Source of the DNA: Mercenaria mercenaria
Lineage: Eukaryota; Mollusca; Bivalvia; Venerida; Veneridae
DNA length: 64,000 nt
Direction: 5' to 3'
Assembly (NCBI RefSeq): GCF_021730395.1
Contig: NC_069362.1
Coordinates: 84,398,001 to 84,462,000, forward strand
The notes beneath the pieces were generated by a model, which saw only the letters and a list, made by a program, of their open reading frames with translations, was not told the origin of the DNA and ran no database searches. The position numbers and the translations under genes were made by a program. This document shows, piece after piece, positions 1 to 30,633 of this stretch (the first letter of the stretch is position 1; each line of letters opens with the position of its first letter).

Positions 1-540
1 TGGGCACTCTTTGGGCTATTATTTGTTAAGATATTTTCTTGCGGGAAAAATTTAGACAGCTAATTTTCTCGATGTTTGCCTTGCTAACTCGAATCTTTTC
101 TTGAACTTTAACAGGCTATCGTACTGCAAAAATTTGCTACCATAGAAGACTGCGCATTCTTACATTACAAAAATGTTCTGTTTTTGAGGGAAATCTTCCA
201 TTGCAAAACAATGTTTATTCATTAAAGTACTGTCAAAACCCGAAGTATGCTAATTTTCAGTATATACCTAAACACATTTATTGCAATATTACAAACTACT
301 TGTTTCCATGGATACAAAACACGCATTTTGTCACTAATGATAAGGCGCTCAAAGACATTGTCTCCAACAGCTACGTACTTAGTTATAATCTGCAATGTAT
401 TATCGAAATAATGTACCATTGATCTCATGGCAAAGCACCAACTTTTTTGCCTCATCATTTTTGTAAGCCACCAGATCCTAAAGAAGAAATGCTGACATTT
501 TCATGTATCACTTTTTGCCGTTTGTTTTGAAAGCACCGTC

Positions 541-653
541 TAGCCAATCAGAAGACGCGATACAAATCACATGTGTGGGAAGCAAGACTTTCGCGCAAAT
601 ATAAGGCACGTGAAGCACGGTGGGCGCAAGAACTGGCTCTTTCCTTTCAGAAG
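541..653 (+). promoter_or_regulatory. Mhc-A core promoter and non-coding exon 1
   Basis: A CCAAT box (CCAAT at 544-548) lies 53 bp before a TATA box (AAATATAAGG, 597-606). An E-box pair, CACATGTG (568-575) and CACGTG (607-612), lies between and just after them; E-boxes are the usual targets of muscle bHLH factors, but use here is inference. Transcription should start near 627-632. A donor (AAG/GTGAGTA) ends exon 1 at 653. The CCAAT-to-TATA block is shared with Mhc-B (CCAATCA, then GACGCG, then ACAAAT) at the same spacing, which is the main support for calling it a promoter. Confidence 0.72.
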
Positions 654-1415
654 GTGAGTATCTAGTTATTGATTTATTCTTTTCTCTGTCTAAACATGTC
701 ATATCTTTGATAAGTAAATTGTTCTTTTATTCTTATTTTATTTAATTCTTACCTCTACTGATCTACTTGTTACTTCTAGTTGATATAATGTTAATTGTCA
801 TGTTGTTACCAATGGTGTCACGGATTTAATATTTCATGAAGGATTTACTGTGTTTTAACAGTATTTTTAAATCATTTCACAATCAGGATTTCGTCAGTCA
901 GTGTACACAACGCGACTGTGCGGATTCTTTGTTGTGTTAAAACTTTTAAATGCAATGAAATTAACATTGAATCCTTTGCTGTGTTACATACTTTAAACGA
1001 GTTTTGTAAACATAGAAATCGTGAAATATCTTAATAGAATCTTCTTGTTAGAATTCAGTCTAAATTTGCAACAAACGGTTAAGCGCAAATTTAGTATTCA
1101 AGAAAAAATACATTATGCTTTAACCTTTAGCTTGTTGGCGGCAAGTGATTCTGCCTTTGCTACCAGTGCAGACCAAGATCAGCCTGCACATCATGGTCTT
1201 CACTGTTCGCTATTCAGTCAGTAAGTTTTCAGTGAACACCCCTTCGAATAATAAATGGTATTGCCCAGATTGAATGATGGACCAGTCCATTTTAGAAATT
1301 TAGCAGTGTAAAGGTTAAATACTAGTATGTTTAGATGAAACAGATACTGTCGTAAGTCAAATCTAGATCGTTTTAAATACTTTGAGAGTCATTCGACTTG
1401 TATTTATCATTTCAG
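654..1415 (+). other. Mhc-A intron 1 (5'UTR intron)
   Basis: Runs from GTGAGTA to TTTCAG. The acceptor is followed by TTGAAAGAGCTTG, a 5'UTR start also found at the matching Mhc-B acceptor (minus strand, 50482). The intron contains a small transposon-like repeat at 1119-1319. No muscle enhancer motif could be assigned with confidence. Confidence 0.7.
1119..1319. mobile_element. MITE-like element in Mhc-A intron 1
   Basis: Inverted ends TTTAACCTTTA (1119-1129) and TAAAGGTTAAA (1309-1319) bound about 200 bp. The interior carries a stretch (ACCAGTGCAGACCAAGATCA onward) that I recognise as a common bivalve dispersed repeat. It has no coding capacity: the 67-codon reading frame across it is part of the repeat. 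Probably a non-autonomous DNA transposon. Confidence 0.6.
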
Positions 1416-1478
1416 TTGAAAGAGCTTGAGTCTTGGCATTATTTTTCGTCAAATCGTCTTTACTAATAACGATTCACC

Positions 1479-21697
<20,219 letters not shown>

Positions 21698-22144
21698 ACA
21701 CAAAAATCTCACGTAAAGGTACCTTGGATTAAAATTAATCTACACAATGTTGTCACATTTATACGTAATTACATGTATTTCTTGAAGGCCTACAGTCACA
21801 GTAAGTGCTGAATATATTTGCAAGTAAGTCGTCCATACCTTGAATTGGAAGCATTAGAGAAAATTAAATTCACGTTTTTCTAATGCTTTGATAAACGCTA
21901 CAGCTAAAAGACTGGCCCAAGTATGAAATGAATAGAATCATAATTTACTAGCAGTGTAACCACATTATCACGCAAGGTTGTACTAATATACTTTTGCATA
22001 ATTAGGATAAATAAGAAACACGAGGCTCTTCATTTCCATTTACCTTCGTATGCAGTGGGAGATGATGTAGACTGGGATATCCGACCTACTGCTTTGAACG
22101 TTAACTTGAAACAAGATTCTGACTTTATATATATTTGTTTTCAG

Positions 22145-22770
22145 ACGATTTTGATACTTGGTTCCCTTGAAGTTATTCCGCTTCCATCGTACTTCTTAGT
22201 ACCTCAACATCTTTCTAACCATCGAGAGTGATGACATCAGTATTATGGAGGAGATATACGTTGAAACGCTCCACAAATGGGACACTCCACAATTGATTAG
22301 TGTTGAAACACTGATAAATACAGTAAAATGTGAAAGGACGGTGCTGTTTGAGTGTATTCTTTACGGCTCTTGGTTACATTAACTTTGATTTACGCGAGAC
22401 ACTACATAAAATATATGCCAAGACTCATATTTATTTAAAAAAGATATTGTAACCAAGTAAGTATCAGGATAGACAAAATCTGCACTATAAGACCTATAAG
22501 ACAATTATATTCATCGGTCATCTTCATGAGAACTTGCCGTGATCATAAACTATAAAAAGGACAGCTCCATAGTGGCCCCAGTGTAATATGTTCCCTGGAA
22601 AATTAACTGGGGTCAGCAGTATGATCTCTCGTTTGGTAATTGTTGATGACATATTTGTATTGTTATATAGACCACATGGCTCTATGAAGGATTGTCGTAT
22701 GGCTATGTAGAAAAATACAATGTTACCTTGTTTACCTTCACGAATAAAGAAGAAAAAACCACGTATGTTT
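22145..22770 (+). other. Mhc-A terminal 3'UTR exon and poly(A) signal
   Basis: An acceptor (TTTTCAG) at 22144 opens an exon aligned to the terminal exons of B and C. It contains AACCATCGAGAGTGAT (near 22220), a block of about 90 bp at 22367-22460 shared by all three genes, a second shared word (GGTCAGCAGTATGATCTCTC, 22611-22630) and AATAAA at 22743-22748. The 3' end is therefore near 22765. The 75-codon frame within it is not thought to be translated. Confidence 0.75.
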
Positions 22771-24700
22771 TAAGTTTTGTTTTAAGGGCTATAACAAAAA
22801 TAACTTTCTCAATACGGAATTCATATCAAACAAAACAATTGAATTATTGGGTATGTTACAAACCCTCTGAGGATATATCATGGGTCAGTGTGATGCATTG
22901 GGAGGGAGTGGGTGTCTGAATTCTACTATTTACGTTACATGTTAACCTTGATCGTCAGTATAGCAACCCACTGATTCCTTTGTTTTATCGACCACATACT
23001 ATAAAAATCTACGTACCATCGCTAGAGCTAGAGTCACCATATGACCACATTTTGACCAACGCTATAAATTTCGAAGGAGTTTATAAAGCAAAAAATGAAG
23101 TTATTGTGAATTAAATAAATTCACTGGTGAAATTCTGGTTTTCAGACAAGCTGTTAAGCTTCATGTAGATGATATCCGACGAACCGAACTTCAGCAACTA
23201 AAACCGCCACGAGTGACGTAGCCAAAATAAGCATGCCTAATTGTTAAATAAAATGGAACTATTTTGTGTACAGAGCTTACTCAATTAACTAAATTTCAAA
23301 TTCTAGTAAATGTTTATGTAAATTGATACATTCAAGTAATGGAAAATCCATATGACAAAACAAATGATCATTAAGATAAAAACATTACATTGACATAACG
23401 TATTTATTTAATTAAAACAACCACATATAGATATCTATAAACTTTCTTCATATGTTAGAATGTACTTAATAGTTCCGATACTGTTTCCCTTGTAAAACAT
23501 AATTTATAATATCTTTAACAGCATTTCTCATCTTACAAATCTAGCGAAACTATCATTTTCTTAGAGATACATATAAGAATGCAGCCAAACAATATGGGAT
23601 TTTGAATGTATTATAAGAATGCCAGGGTCACAACACTTAAGACTCCAGTTTGAAGCATATAAAAAGTCGTTGAAAAACATCCGTAGGGGTTCTTCCCGAA
23701 AAGTAAAAAAAAAAAAAAAAGAAAAAAAAAATTGTGCTATATTAAATCAATACGGGTCTACAATTTCAATCGAATCTTTAATAAGAAAAGAAACAATGAT
23801 TAATATCCAATAGGAAAAAGCTACAAAGAATGCAGTCTCCTAAACCGCAATACAACAACAGTATACATAAACACACAAACAAAGTATAACACGTAGACCA
23901 CTAGGACGTAACGATTAAATAAAGGATCACACACAGACACACTCTTGGAATAGTGGTACTATCACAACAGCAGTCTTTAAGTGCCGTGAAGTCTCCCAGT
24001 AGTACATGTAGGACACAGTGTTGTTATATTTCATGGAGCGAATTCAATACTATATGTGTAATAGAGTCCCGCTTGAGCCGGTATTTGAGGGCGTGATGGG
24101 TGCTTGGTTGCAGTCTGTGCTTCCAAAGGCTCTTATATTTTTTTTCTGAAAAAGGTTCAAATCAAAATATTTATCAAATGCATCATTCCCTAAAATTCTG
24201 AAAGCGTTGTCACTCTAAGATACTCAGATGCAACAAAAGATCATCATAATTTACAATTCTTACACTGTATGGTGGCTGACTTATGCCATTTTGTTCTGGC
24301 GTGTTGGTCATCTTCAAACGCGTCAACAGCCGGTGTATAGACTCTCTGTACGTCCAAACGGAAGTCGCCAAAATCTAGGCGTTCACTTTAGGTTTTTCAC
24401 ATGGTAGTAAGTATTTTTATGTTTTTCTCTGGCTACTTGAAATAAATATTCTTGCTGTATATATTTTCAGTGTAAGATAATGTCTCTGCAACACACAATC
24501 GTTAAATAGACATTGACGCTTGAAATTAAAACGCATTTTCATTAAAAACACAGATGGTCAAAGCAAAAGACGAAGCATTCAGGCTAAAAATGCCCATTAT
24601 TTTGGAATTGCGAAGGAAACTGGTGTCAGAACCGCTTCTAAACGTTTCATTATCAATCCATGCACATGAGTTTATACCTACAAATATGCATTTATAATCC
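22771..24700. other. Intergenic, Mhc-A/Mhc-B, left part
   Basis: No gene seen. Contains an A-run (23706-23730) and, at about 24010-24105, a stretch (CAGTGTTGTTATATTTCATG, then CCGCTTGAGCCGGTATTTGA) that reappears in diverged form at about 53617-53705, so it is a dispersed repeat fragment. The rest is AT-rich and unassigned. Confidence 0.5.
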
Positions 24701-24737
24701 TGAATAGTTGAAATATTTAAGAAATAATGTATAGCAA

Positions 24738-24976
24738 AAGAGTGTTTTAACACTGTTTATACACGATGGGCGATTATACGTCGGGCATAATAATTTCACG
24801 AGGGCGCAGCAAATAGTGTTGAAACACGGTTTTGCAATAAATTATTTCGATTCTAATATGCCCTTAATCTAAAACAGTAGATAGAGTATAGAAGCGCTCT
24901 TTCTTTGTCGCAACAAAAACTTTGACGTCACCGCATATTAACGTGACGTCATTCTAGCGTAAGAGTGTTTTAACAG
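24738..24976. repeat. Possible dispersed repeat with GACGTCA palindrome
   Basis: AAGAGTGTTTTAACA occurs at both edges as a direct repeat about 222 bp apart, and GACGTCAC/GTGACGTC (24922-24950) forms an inverted pair inside. Looks like a transposon relic; family not identified. Confidence 0.35.
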
Positions 24977-24999
24977 AGACAAGCATATTAGAATGTTTA

Positions 25000-26295
25000 A
25001 TCCAACATGCATCTGAATTACGAACTGGCCGCCTAGTCGCAAAACTTGATATAAAACTGTTCCACTAATCGCCAAAATACTGTACGCCTATTCAATAAAG
25101 AAATGACCAAGTGTTTGGGCTTATAAGCTCCATACACTGTACTCAATGAATTAATAAATATAAGTTTTGTATTATATTTTACTTGCGACACTCAAACAGT
25201 ACTTATTGGTCATTTCACCAACGATGTCCTTGTCTTGGTCAAGAAATAGAATCTGTATACGTGTTTCTGCTAACATACGAGAACAATATATATTTATTCC
25301 GCTCAGTTTGACATGGCACTTGTTTTCACTTTGTATTTTAGCTCCACTATTCGAACAAGGGTGCTGTTCTACTCACCCCGGCTTCGGCTTTTGCTTTCTT
25401 GGTTAAAGTTTTTCGGCAACCTTTGTTTTTCTGTCACATCTTTTTGACTTTTGCTTATATCTTACTGTAACTTCACATAAACATTGTGCAGCATACAAAC
25501 TGCGCTGTCTACCTGATTACCTGGTAGAGTCAATGTGTCCAATTAAAACGAGCCCCGCTCACCCATCTTCCAAGGCGATAGTAGCTTTATTCATTAGTTA
25601 TACAGTTAGTCTAAATAATGAGACCTCGGGTAGACCGATTTTACATTCTGATATTTCACGTCGTCTATCTAGAGGTCTCAACCAGAAACAGTCAAAACTG
25701 TGGTGGAAAATGTGATTGATCAAAATTCCGATTTATCAGTAGTCACGAAAATTTGTTAACCGTAACTGCTTACCTGTTGTTTTAAATCATATATAGTAAA
25801 TAAAAAAACCGTAAGAACAGGACATATTTATCAGAATTTCTGTTTTAAAACGTTTTAAACCTCTTACGTGTAATGGAGGGGAATATCGACCAGTCAAAAA
25901 TATAACGATATTCAACTCTTGAGTACAATTATGTAGAACAGCTGATGTAATCACTAGGAGCCGGGTCATTTTCTGTTTGTTCTGTAGCGCATACTGCAGT
26001 AATTATGAATGAAAACTAGAAAGACCTTGATGTTAGCTTCGATCTGATTGATTTTGAATGATATCAGCAGTGCTCTGGAACCGGATATTAAAATAAACTG
26101 AAATTACCAGTTATCGCGCCGACGGCAACTGTTTCTTCTGTTAATGATGATAAATTCCCCGTCATAAAGTCCGAACAAGTCTCTCAGATGCCGGAAATGG
26201 ATCAAACACTGAGTTGTGTCACGTAACGATTACATGAATGATGCGTTATTGATTAATGTTCCTACCATGATTGATGTTCCTCACATGAAGAATTT
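25000..26295. other. Intergenic, no gene seen
   Basis: Short frames only (up to about 80 codons), with no recognisable domain. Base composition is like the surrounding intergenic DNA. Confidence 0.5.
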
Positions 26296-26299
26296 AGCA

Positions 26300-26356
26300 C
26301 CCCGAGTGAGGCAGGTGGTTCGAAGTCTGCGACCTTAACCACTCACCTACGGAGTC
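26300..26356 (-). mobile_element. tRNA-like SINE head fragment
   Basis: On the minus strand it reads CTCCGTAGGTGAGTGGTTAA (A-box-like), then GACTTCGAACCACCTGCC and CACTCGGGG. It resembles the head of the Ser/Leu-tRNA-type SINE at 60350-60600, truncated to about 57 bp. Confidence 0.45.
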
Positions 26357-27082
26357 TCATATAATGCGTTGTAAAGTGTGCAATATGTTTGCTGCAATAG
26401 TCGTACGTTCGCGGAGTGAGACTGCGCAATATCTTAGCTGCAGTTATCTTCCCTGCAGTACTCGTACTGCTGCAGTACAAGTGCATTTTTTTTTCAATAA
26501 TCGATACATGTTTCCAAGGAAATATGAGTGTTTAACTTTCCCTGACTCAATTTTTCGTAAATGGCGCTTTTCTTAGTTTAATCAGATGTTTCTTGCGCAA
26601 AATATTTATCTTTGTATGTAGTATATATAGTAACTGTTAAGCAATGATGCAGTACTTATAGATATTCAGACAAAGTGCTGTATTAATAGGCACAAATTAT
26701 TAGCATATCAAAGGCAGCATGAATGTTCTCTGGTATTTCACATTTTTGTTGTTAGTGAATGTAGAGAAACTGGAGCTTATCTTTGAATTATTTAATATCT
26801 TGATCAAATTATCAACAGATTGAGGCAAAATGCAATACCTTAGGGATTATCACATACTCGTATTTAATAGTGGAACCGGAAAGGTCAATATTTTCCATAT
26901 TGACGTCTGAATTTCATATCGGGTACGTGACGTCATTTTAATTTGTGGCGTTGAGTTAGTTTCTTTTATTTGTGTCAGTATTGCCAATCATTATTCAGTC
27001 TTTTGAACAAATTCATAATAGATTTCAAATTCATAATAGATTTAAAAAATAAATATGTGTAAAAATGTATGTAATAAAAAGA

Positions 27083-27200
27083 TTATTAGCTTTGCATCGA
27101 GAAAAATGCACTCGTTCTTTAGCGGAATAATATTGCGCGCGGAAAGTGGCGCAATATTTCCGCTGCAAAACTCGTACACATATCTCGACAAAGCTAATAA
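27083..27200. repeat. Palindromic element, arms about 55 bp
   Basis: TTATTAGCTTTG at the left pairs with CAAAGCTAATAA at the right, and matching words continue inwards (ACTCGT/ACGAGT-type, AGCGGAA/TTCCGCT, ATTGCGC/GCGCAAT). It would form a near-complete hairpin. No coding content. Confidence 0.6.
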
Positions 27201-27521
27201 CCTATAAATATCAAAGGAACGCTGGACCAAAATTTCATATTTGAAAATATGAATAATTTCTACACATAGTTATATATAACATGTGTTTGACTTTAAATAG
27301 TACTCAATTGTTGACTCAAACTCCTTGACATGAAATCATGCATGTAGCTCTAAAGATACAAATTAGTTTATTTGTTTAGTGATATGAAATACATTTGACG
27401 GCGATTTACTACATTAGAAGTAAATATTAGAAGATAGAATATTTTAGTGAAAGACAGACACTGTATATTTTCAAAATCGTTAAAACATTAACAGAACTAG
27501 AGATGCTTTTAAGAAAAGCGC

Positions 27522-27825
27522 ATGTCTCCCACAACTGCCTAATCATCTAAATAGTAAGTCAGTCTTTATATACTGTTTACTTAATCCACACGTGCATGCG
27601 CTTTCTTGACACCAAAAATACTAGTAGTATAGGCGCCGGTTTGGGGGCAAAACTGCGCAAGAAATCTGAGTGATTTTGGTAATTCAAGGGCCATAATTCC
27701 GAAGTGCCTAGGCCGATTTGGCTAGTTATCAAACTTGGCCGAGCACTTATTGGCAGACACATTTTGTTGAAGTTTGGTGAAGATCGGATGAGAAATGTTC
27801 GACTTAGAGTGCGGACAAGCTTTGT

Positions 27826-27856
<31 letters not shown>

Positions 27857-27910
27857 TGGAGTAAATCAATATGTCTCCCACGTGCACACCACTTTTTTGT
27901 GGGAGACATA
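27522..27910. mobile_element. Dispersed element with ATGTCTCCCAC ends
   Basis: Left end ATGTCTCCCAC (27522-27532); right end GTGGGAGACAT (to about 27908), its inverse. A second ATGTCTCCCAC at about 27870 pairs with the right end as a terminal hairpin. An (ACAG)n microsatellite lies at about 27827-27858. The overlapping short frames on both strands carry the repeat and are not genes. Confidence 0.6.
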
Positions 27911-28229
27911 ATTATGCCATTTAAAAGGTGAAATATGATAAAAATGTCACCTTTTCAAGCTTCAAAAATGCTTAAAAGATATCAGTACATGTATGTGGAA
28001 TTTTATGGGCGAGTCTGTTATACGAAGCATACTTCTGACAAAGCTTAAACTAAGAAGAAAGATGTTTCACGAAAATAAGTCAGATACATCGCAGGAACAG
28101 TGTCAAATCAAATGTTAGAATTTTACCACAAGGTCGGTTTTAGGACAAATTTTAAGATATTCTTATGTAAAACTGATCCAGAATCTATATTTATAACAGG
28201 GCAAACTTATGAACTGATAGTCTTATTAA

Positions 28230-28760
28230 CCTTTTACAATGCACGTACTCGTGTTTCGTTAAACGGCTTCACATTTGGCTGCATGGCATCAAATTTTGAT
28301 ACGCCGCTCCAAATCACACAACACGGTTTCAGTATGCATTAGACGGCGCCAAGCTTTAATGAATCGTTTCATTTTACACTGCACGAACTCATGTTGCGTT
28401 AAACGTCTTCACGTTGGACTGCATGGCATCAAGTTATTATACACCGCTCTTAATTACACAAAGCGGTTTCAATATGCATTAGACGACATCAAGTTGTAAT
28501 AAATCATTTCATTTTATTTTACACTGCACGTACTCATGTTGTGTTAAACGGCTTCACATTGAGCTGGATGGCATCATGTTTTGTTGGATGATTTCATAGT
28601 ACGGTGCATCGCAACAAGTTTTTCAATGCATCGTTCCATGTTTAGATGGATGGGATAAAGTTTTGTGTTAAATGGTTTCAAAATACAATGCGTTGAATGC
28701 AAATTTATTGGACGGGATAGAGTTTTAGACTAGATGGCGTTGAAATGCACTGCACTTACT
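28230..28760. repeat. Minisatellite, ~140-145-bp unit with ~20-25-bp sub-repeats
   Basis: The word GCACGNACTC followed by GTTAAACGNCTTCAC occurs at 28241, 28381 and 28526, giving unit lengths of 140 and 145 bp. Inside and after the units a looser word of the type GGCATCAAGTTTT recurs about every 20-25 bp, decaying to the right up to about 28760. The 74-80-codon frames here are by-products of the repeat. Confidence 0.7.
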
Positions 28761-28769
28761 GACTTGTTT

Positions 28770-29560
28770 ATGAATGGATTGTATATTTACTAATTTCGGC
28801 GGTAACCGCCGCCCATAGAATTTATTTCTTAAATACAATTACTCTATCTTATCACATTCCGCGTAACTTCAGCCATAAAATATTCGATGTTGTTTAGTGC
28901 ATTCATACAGTGTGTAATACCCAAAACATAATTCTAGCGTGCCATTTAAGTTAAACTATTTAAAATAGTCTTATGTCTGGAACAAAAATTTTAAACTCCT
29001 AAAGATGAACAACTTCTTTTGCACAAAAATAATTATTTGAATTGTTTCTCGTTTTTCTCGTTTTTTTTTAAATTATTTAACAGAGCATCACTCAGATATT
29101 GTCAAAGGTAATTAAAATTTGCACTTCTCCAGCTTTTTTCCATATTTTGATAATTTTGCTGTTATTTATATATATATTATTTTTACTTTTAACTCTGATG
29201 TCAATGTTTTTCAATGAATCTGAAATTTTTGTGTAATTTTAAAATTTGGACAACAGATTCTGACAATACGATTCGATATAACGAAAGTGACCACGCACTC
29301 CAACGGTCATTTTTTTGATAAATCAGAATAATCTGAACAACCTTTGTTAGACAGTGACCCGAGGATTATTTTAAAACCGGGCAAGCAGGTTTTTACAAGA
29401 TGATTTTTGAAGTTTTCATGATATACAATGTAGGGAAAAGTGACTGCCCCCTCTGGTGGCCATGATTTTTGACGAATCAGCATAGTTTTAACAGTATTGA
29501 AATAGGGTCACCAATTTGATTGATATGAAAATAACTCTGGTGAGCTAAAACATGTTGATA
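28770..29560. other. Intergenic DNA next to the Mhc-B 3' end
   Basis: AT-rich, no gene or recognisable repeat. The word ACTGCCCCCTCTGGTGGCCA (about 29443-29462) contains a CCCTCTGGTGG core that resembles a CTCF-type motif; this is a resemblance only. Confidence 0.4.
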
Positions 29561-29574
29561 TAAAACTTAAAGAC

Positions 29575-30112
29575 ACTGATGGGTTTATTATTTTCTTTAT
29601 TATTAAGTGAAGGACAGTGATAAATAAATGTGAAAACAAATACTCATTCTATATAACCATATGGCAAACATAAACAAAGTCATACGGTCTATATAGCAAT
29701 ATATAATTGCCACCCGAGAGATCATACTACCGACCGTAGAACAATGTCTGTATGAAAGACAAAGTTCCGTAACAAGTTATTTGGTGAATTAAGCACATAC
29801 TTCGTACAGATTTCGTTCTATTCCGATACTCTCCTGGTTGCACTATCTTTTTGAAATATGAGTCTTGGCATTAATTATATGTAGTGTCTCGTGTTATCAA
29901 AGGTAATGTAACCATGAGTCGTACAGAAAAAAACAACATCTTAACAACTTTTAAATTGTCTTTTATGTGTTTCATATCAAATGCTGTATATTGTTTAGAA
30001 ATGTCCTCTTCATTTTGCTGATCTTATCACTCTCGGTAGCTGGAAATTCATTGTCGGGAAGACGCGGAATGACATGAAAGGATTCAGATTTCCAAATCGT
30101 CTGAAAATTCGT
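29575..30112 (-). other. Mhc-B terminal 3'UTR exon and poly(A) signal
   Basis: On the minus strand an acceptor opens ACGATTTGGAAATCTGAATC at 30100; a second acceptor 12 nt upstream would start the exon at 30112. It contains the shared ~90-bp block (29830-29920), the shared GAGAGATCATACTACCGACC region on the plus strand (about 29717-29736) and AATAAA (plus-strand TTTATT, 29596-29601). The 3' end is near 29580. Confidence 0.72.
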
Positions 30113-30420
30113 CTGAAAAAGTAATTTGAAATAAAAATTTTTGTAAGGAATTTAGCCGCAGATTATTATGAAGATTGCAATCGTTACGTTACTGACTTTC
30201 AGCTATTTCACTACTATGTATAAAGGTTTTGTAAAGTAAACATAAAGAATGTTTAACAAAGCTTCAATGGATATCTTATTCATATCATTATCATCCGTGT
30301 CTCATAGAATAATTTGAAAATAGACTAACAGCCAGATGGATTTTTCTAAATATGTATCGTTCATATCAAAAACTTGCATTGCTATATTTAATGGGTACCA
30401 ATTTAGCTGTAGGGACGTAC

Positions 30421-30633
30421 CTTTACGTTACCATATGTTTAGATTTCGTTGCTTGTGATGATCTTTGTTCGCCTCACAACAGTGCCCTGGCTGATGCGGG
30501 AGGCGGAAAGACTGCGGTTTGTGAGACGAGCCTTCGTGAGAGAGTTTTCTGCGGAGCCTGCGCGCTCCTCGGCACTTTCCAGCTCATCCGTAACCTTTCT
30601 GTATTTAGCAAGATTAATGGCGGCGACCTCCTC
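30421..30633 (-). other. Mhc-B exon c28: rod end, tailpiece, stop, 3'UTR donor
   Basis: Encodes the rod end and a tailpiece with [18 protein letters not shown], ending TSNEI and TAA (30439-30441). It carries G where A and C have D in the EERADSAENSL segment (here [11 protein letters not shown]). A donor (AAAG/GTACG) lies 18 nt past the stop; the following intron is 30101-30420. Confidence 0.85.

Noticed and set aside
23700-23735. Long A-run as the 3' end of a processed pseudogene
   Set aside because: Sequence before it (23600-23700) shows no coding similarity and no flanking duplication was seen.
27577-27931. Frames of 75 and 110 codons on opposite strands
   Set aside because: Both are translations of a dispersed repeat, including its (ACAG)n microsatellite (TDRQTDRQTD).
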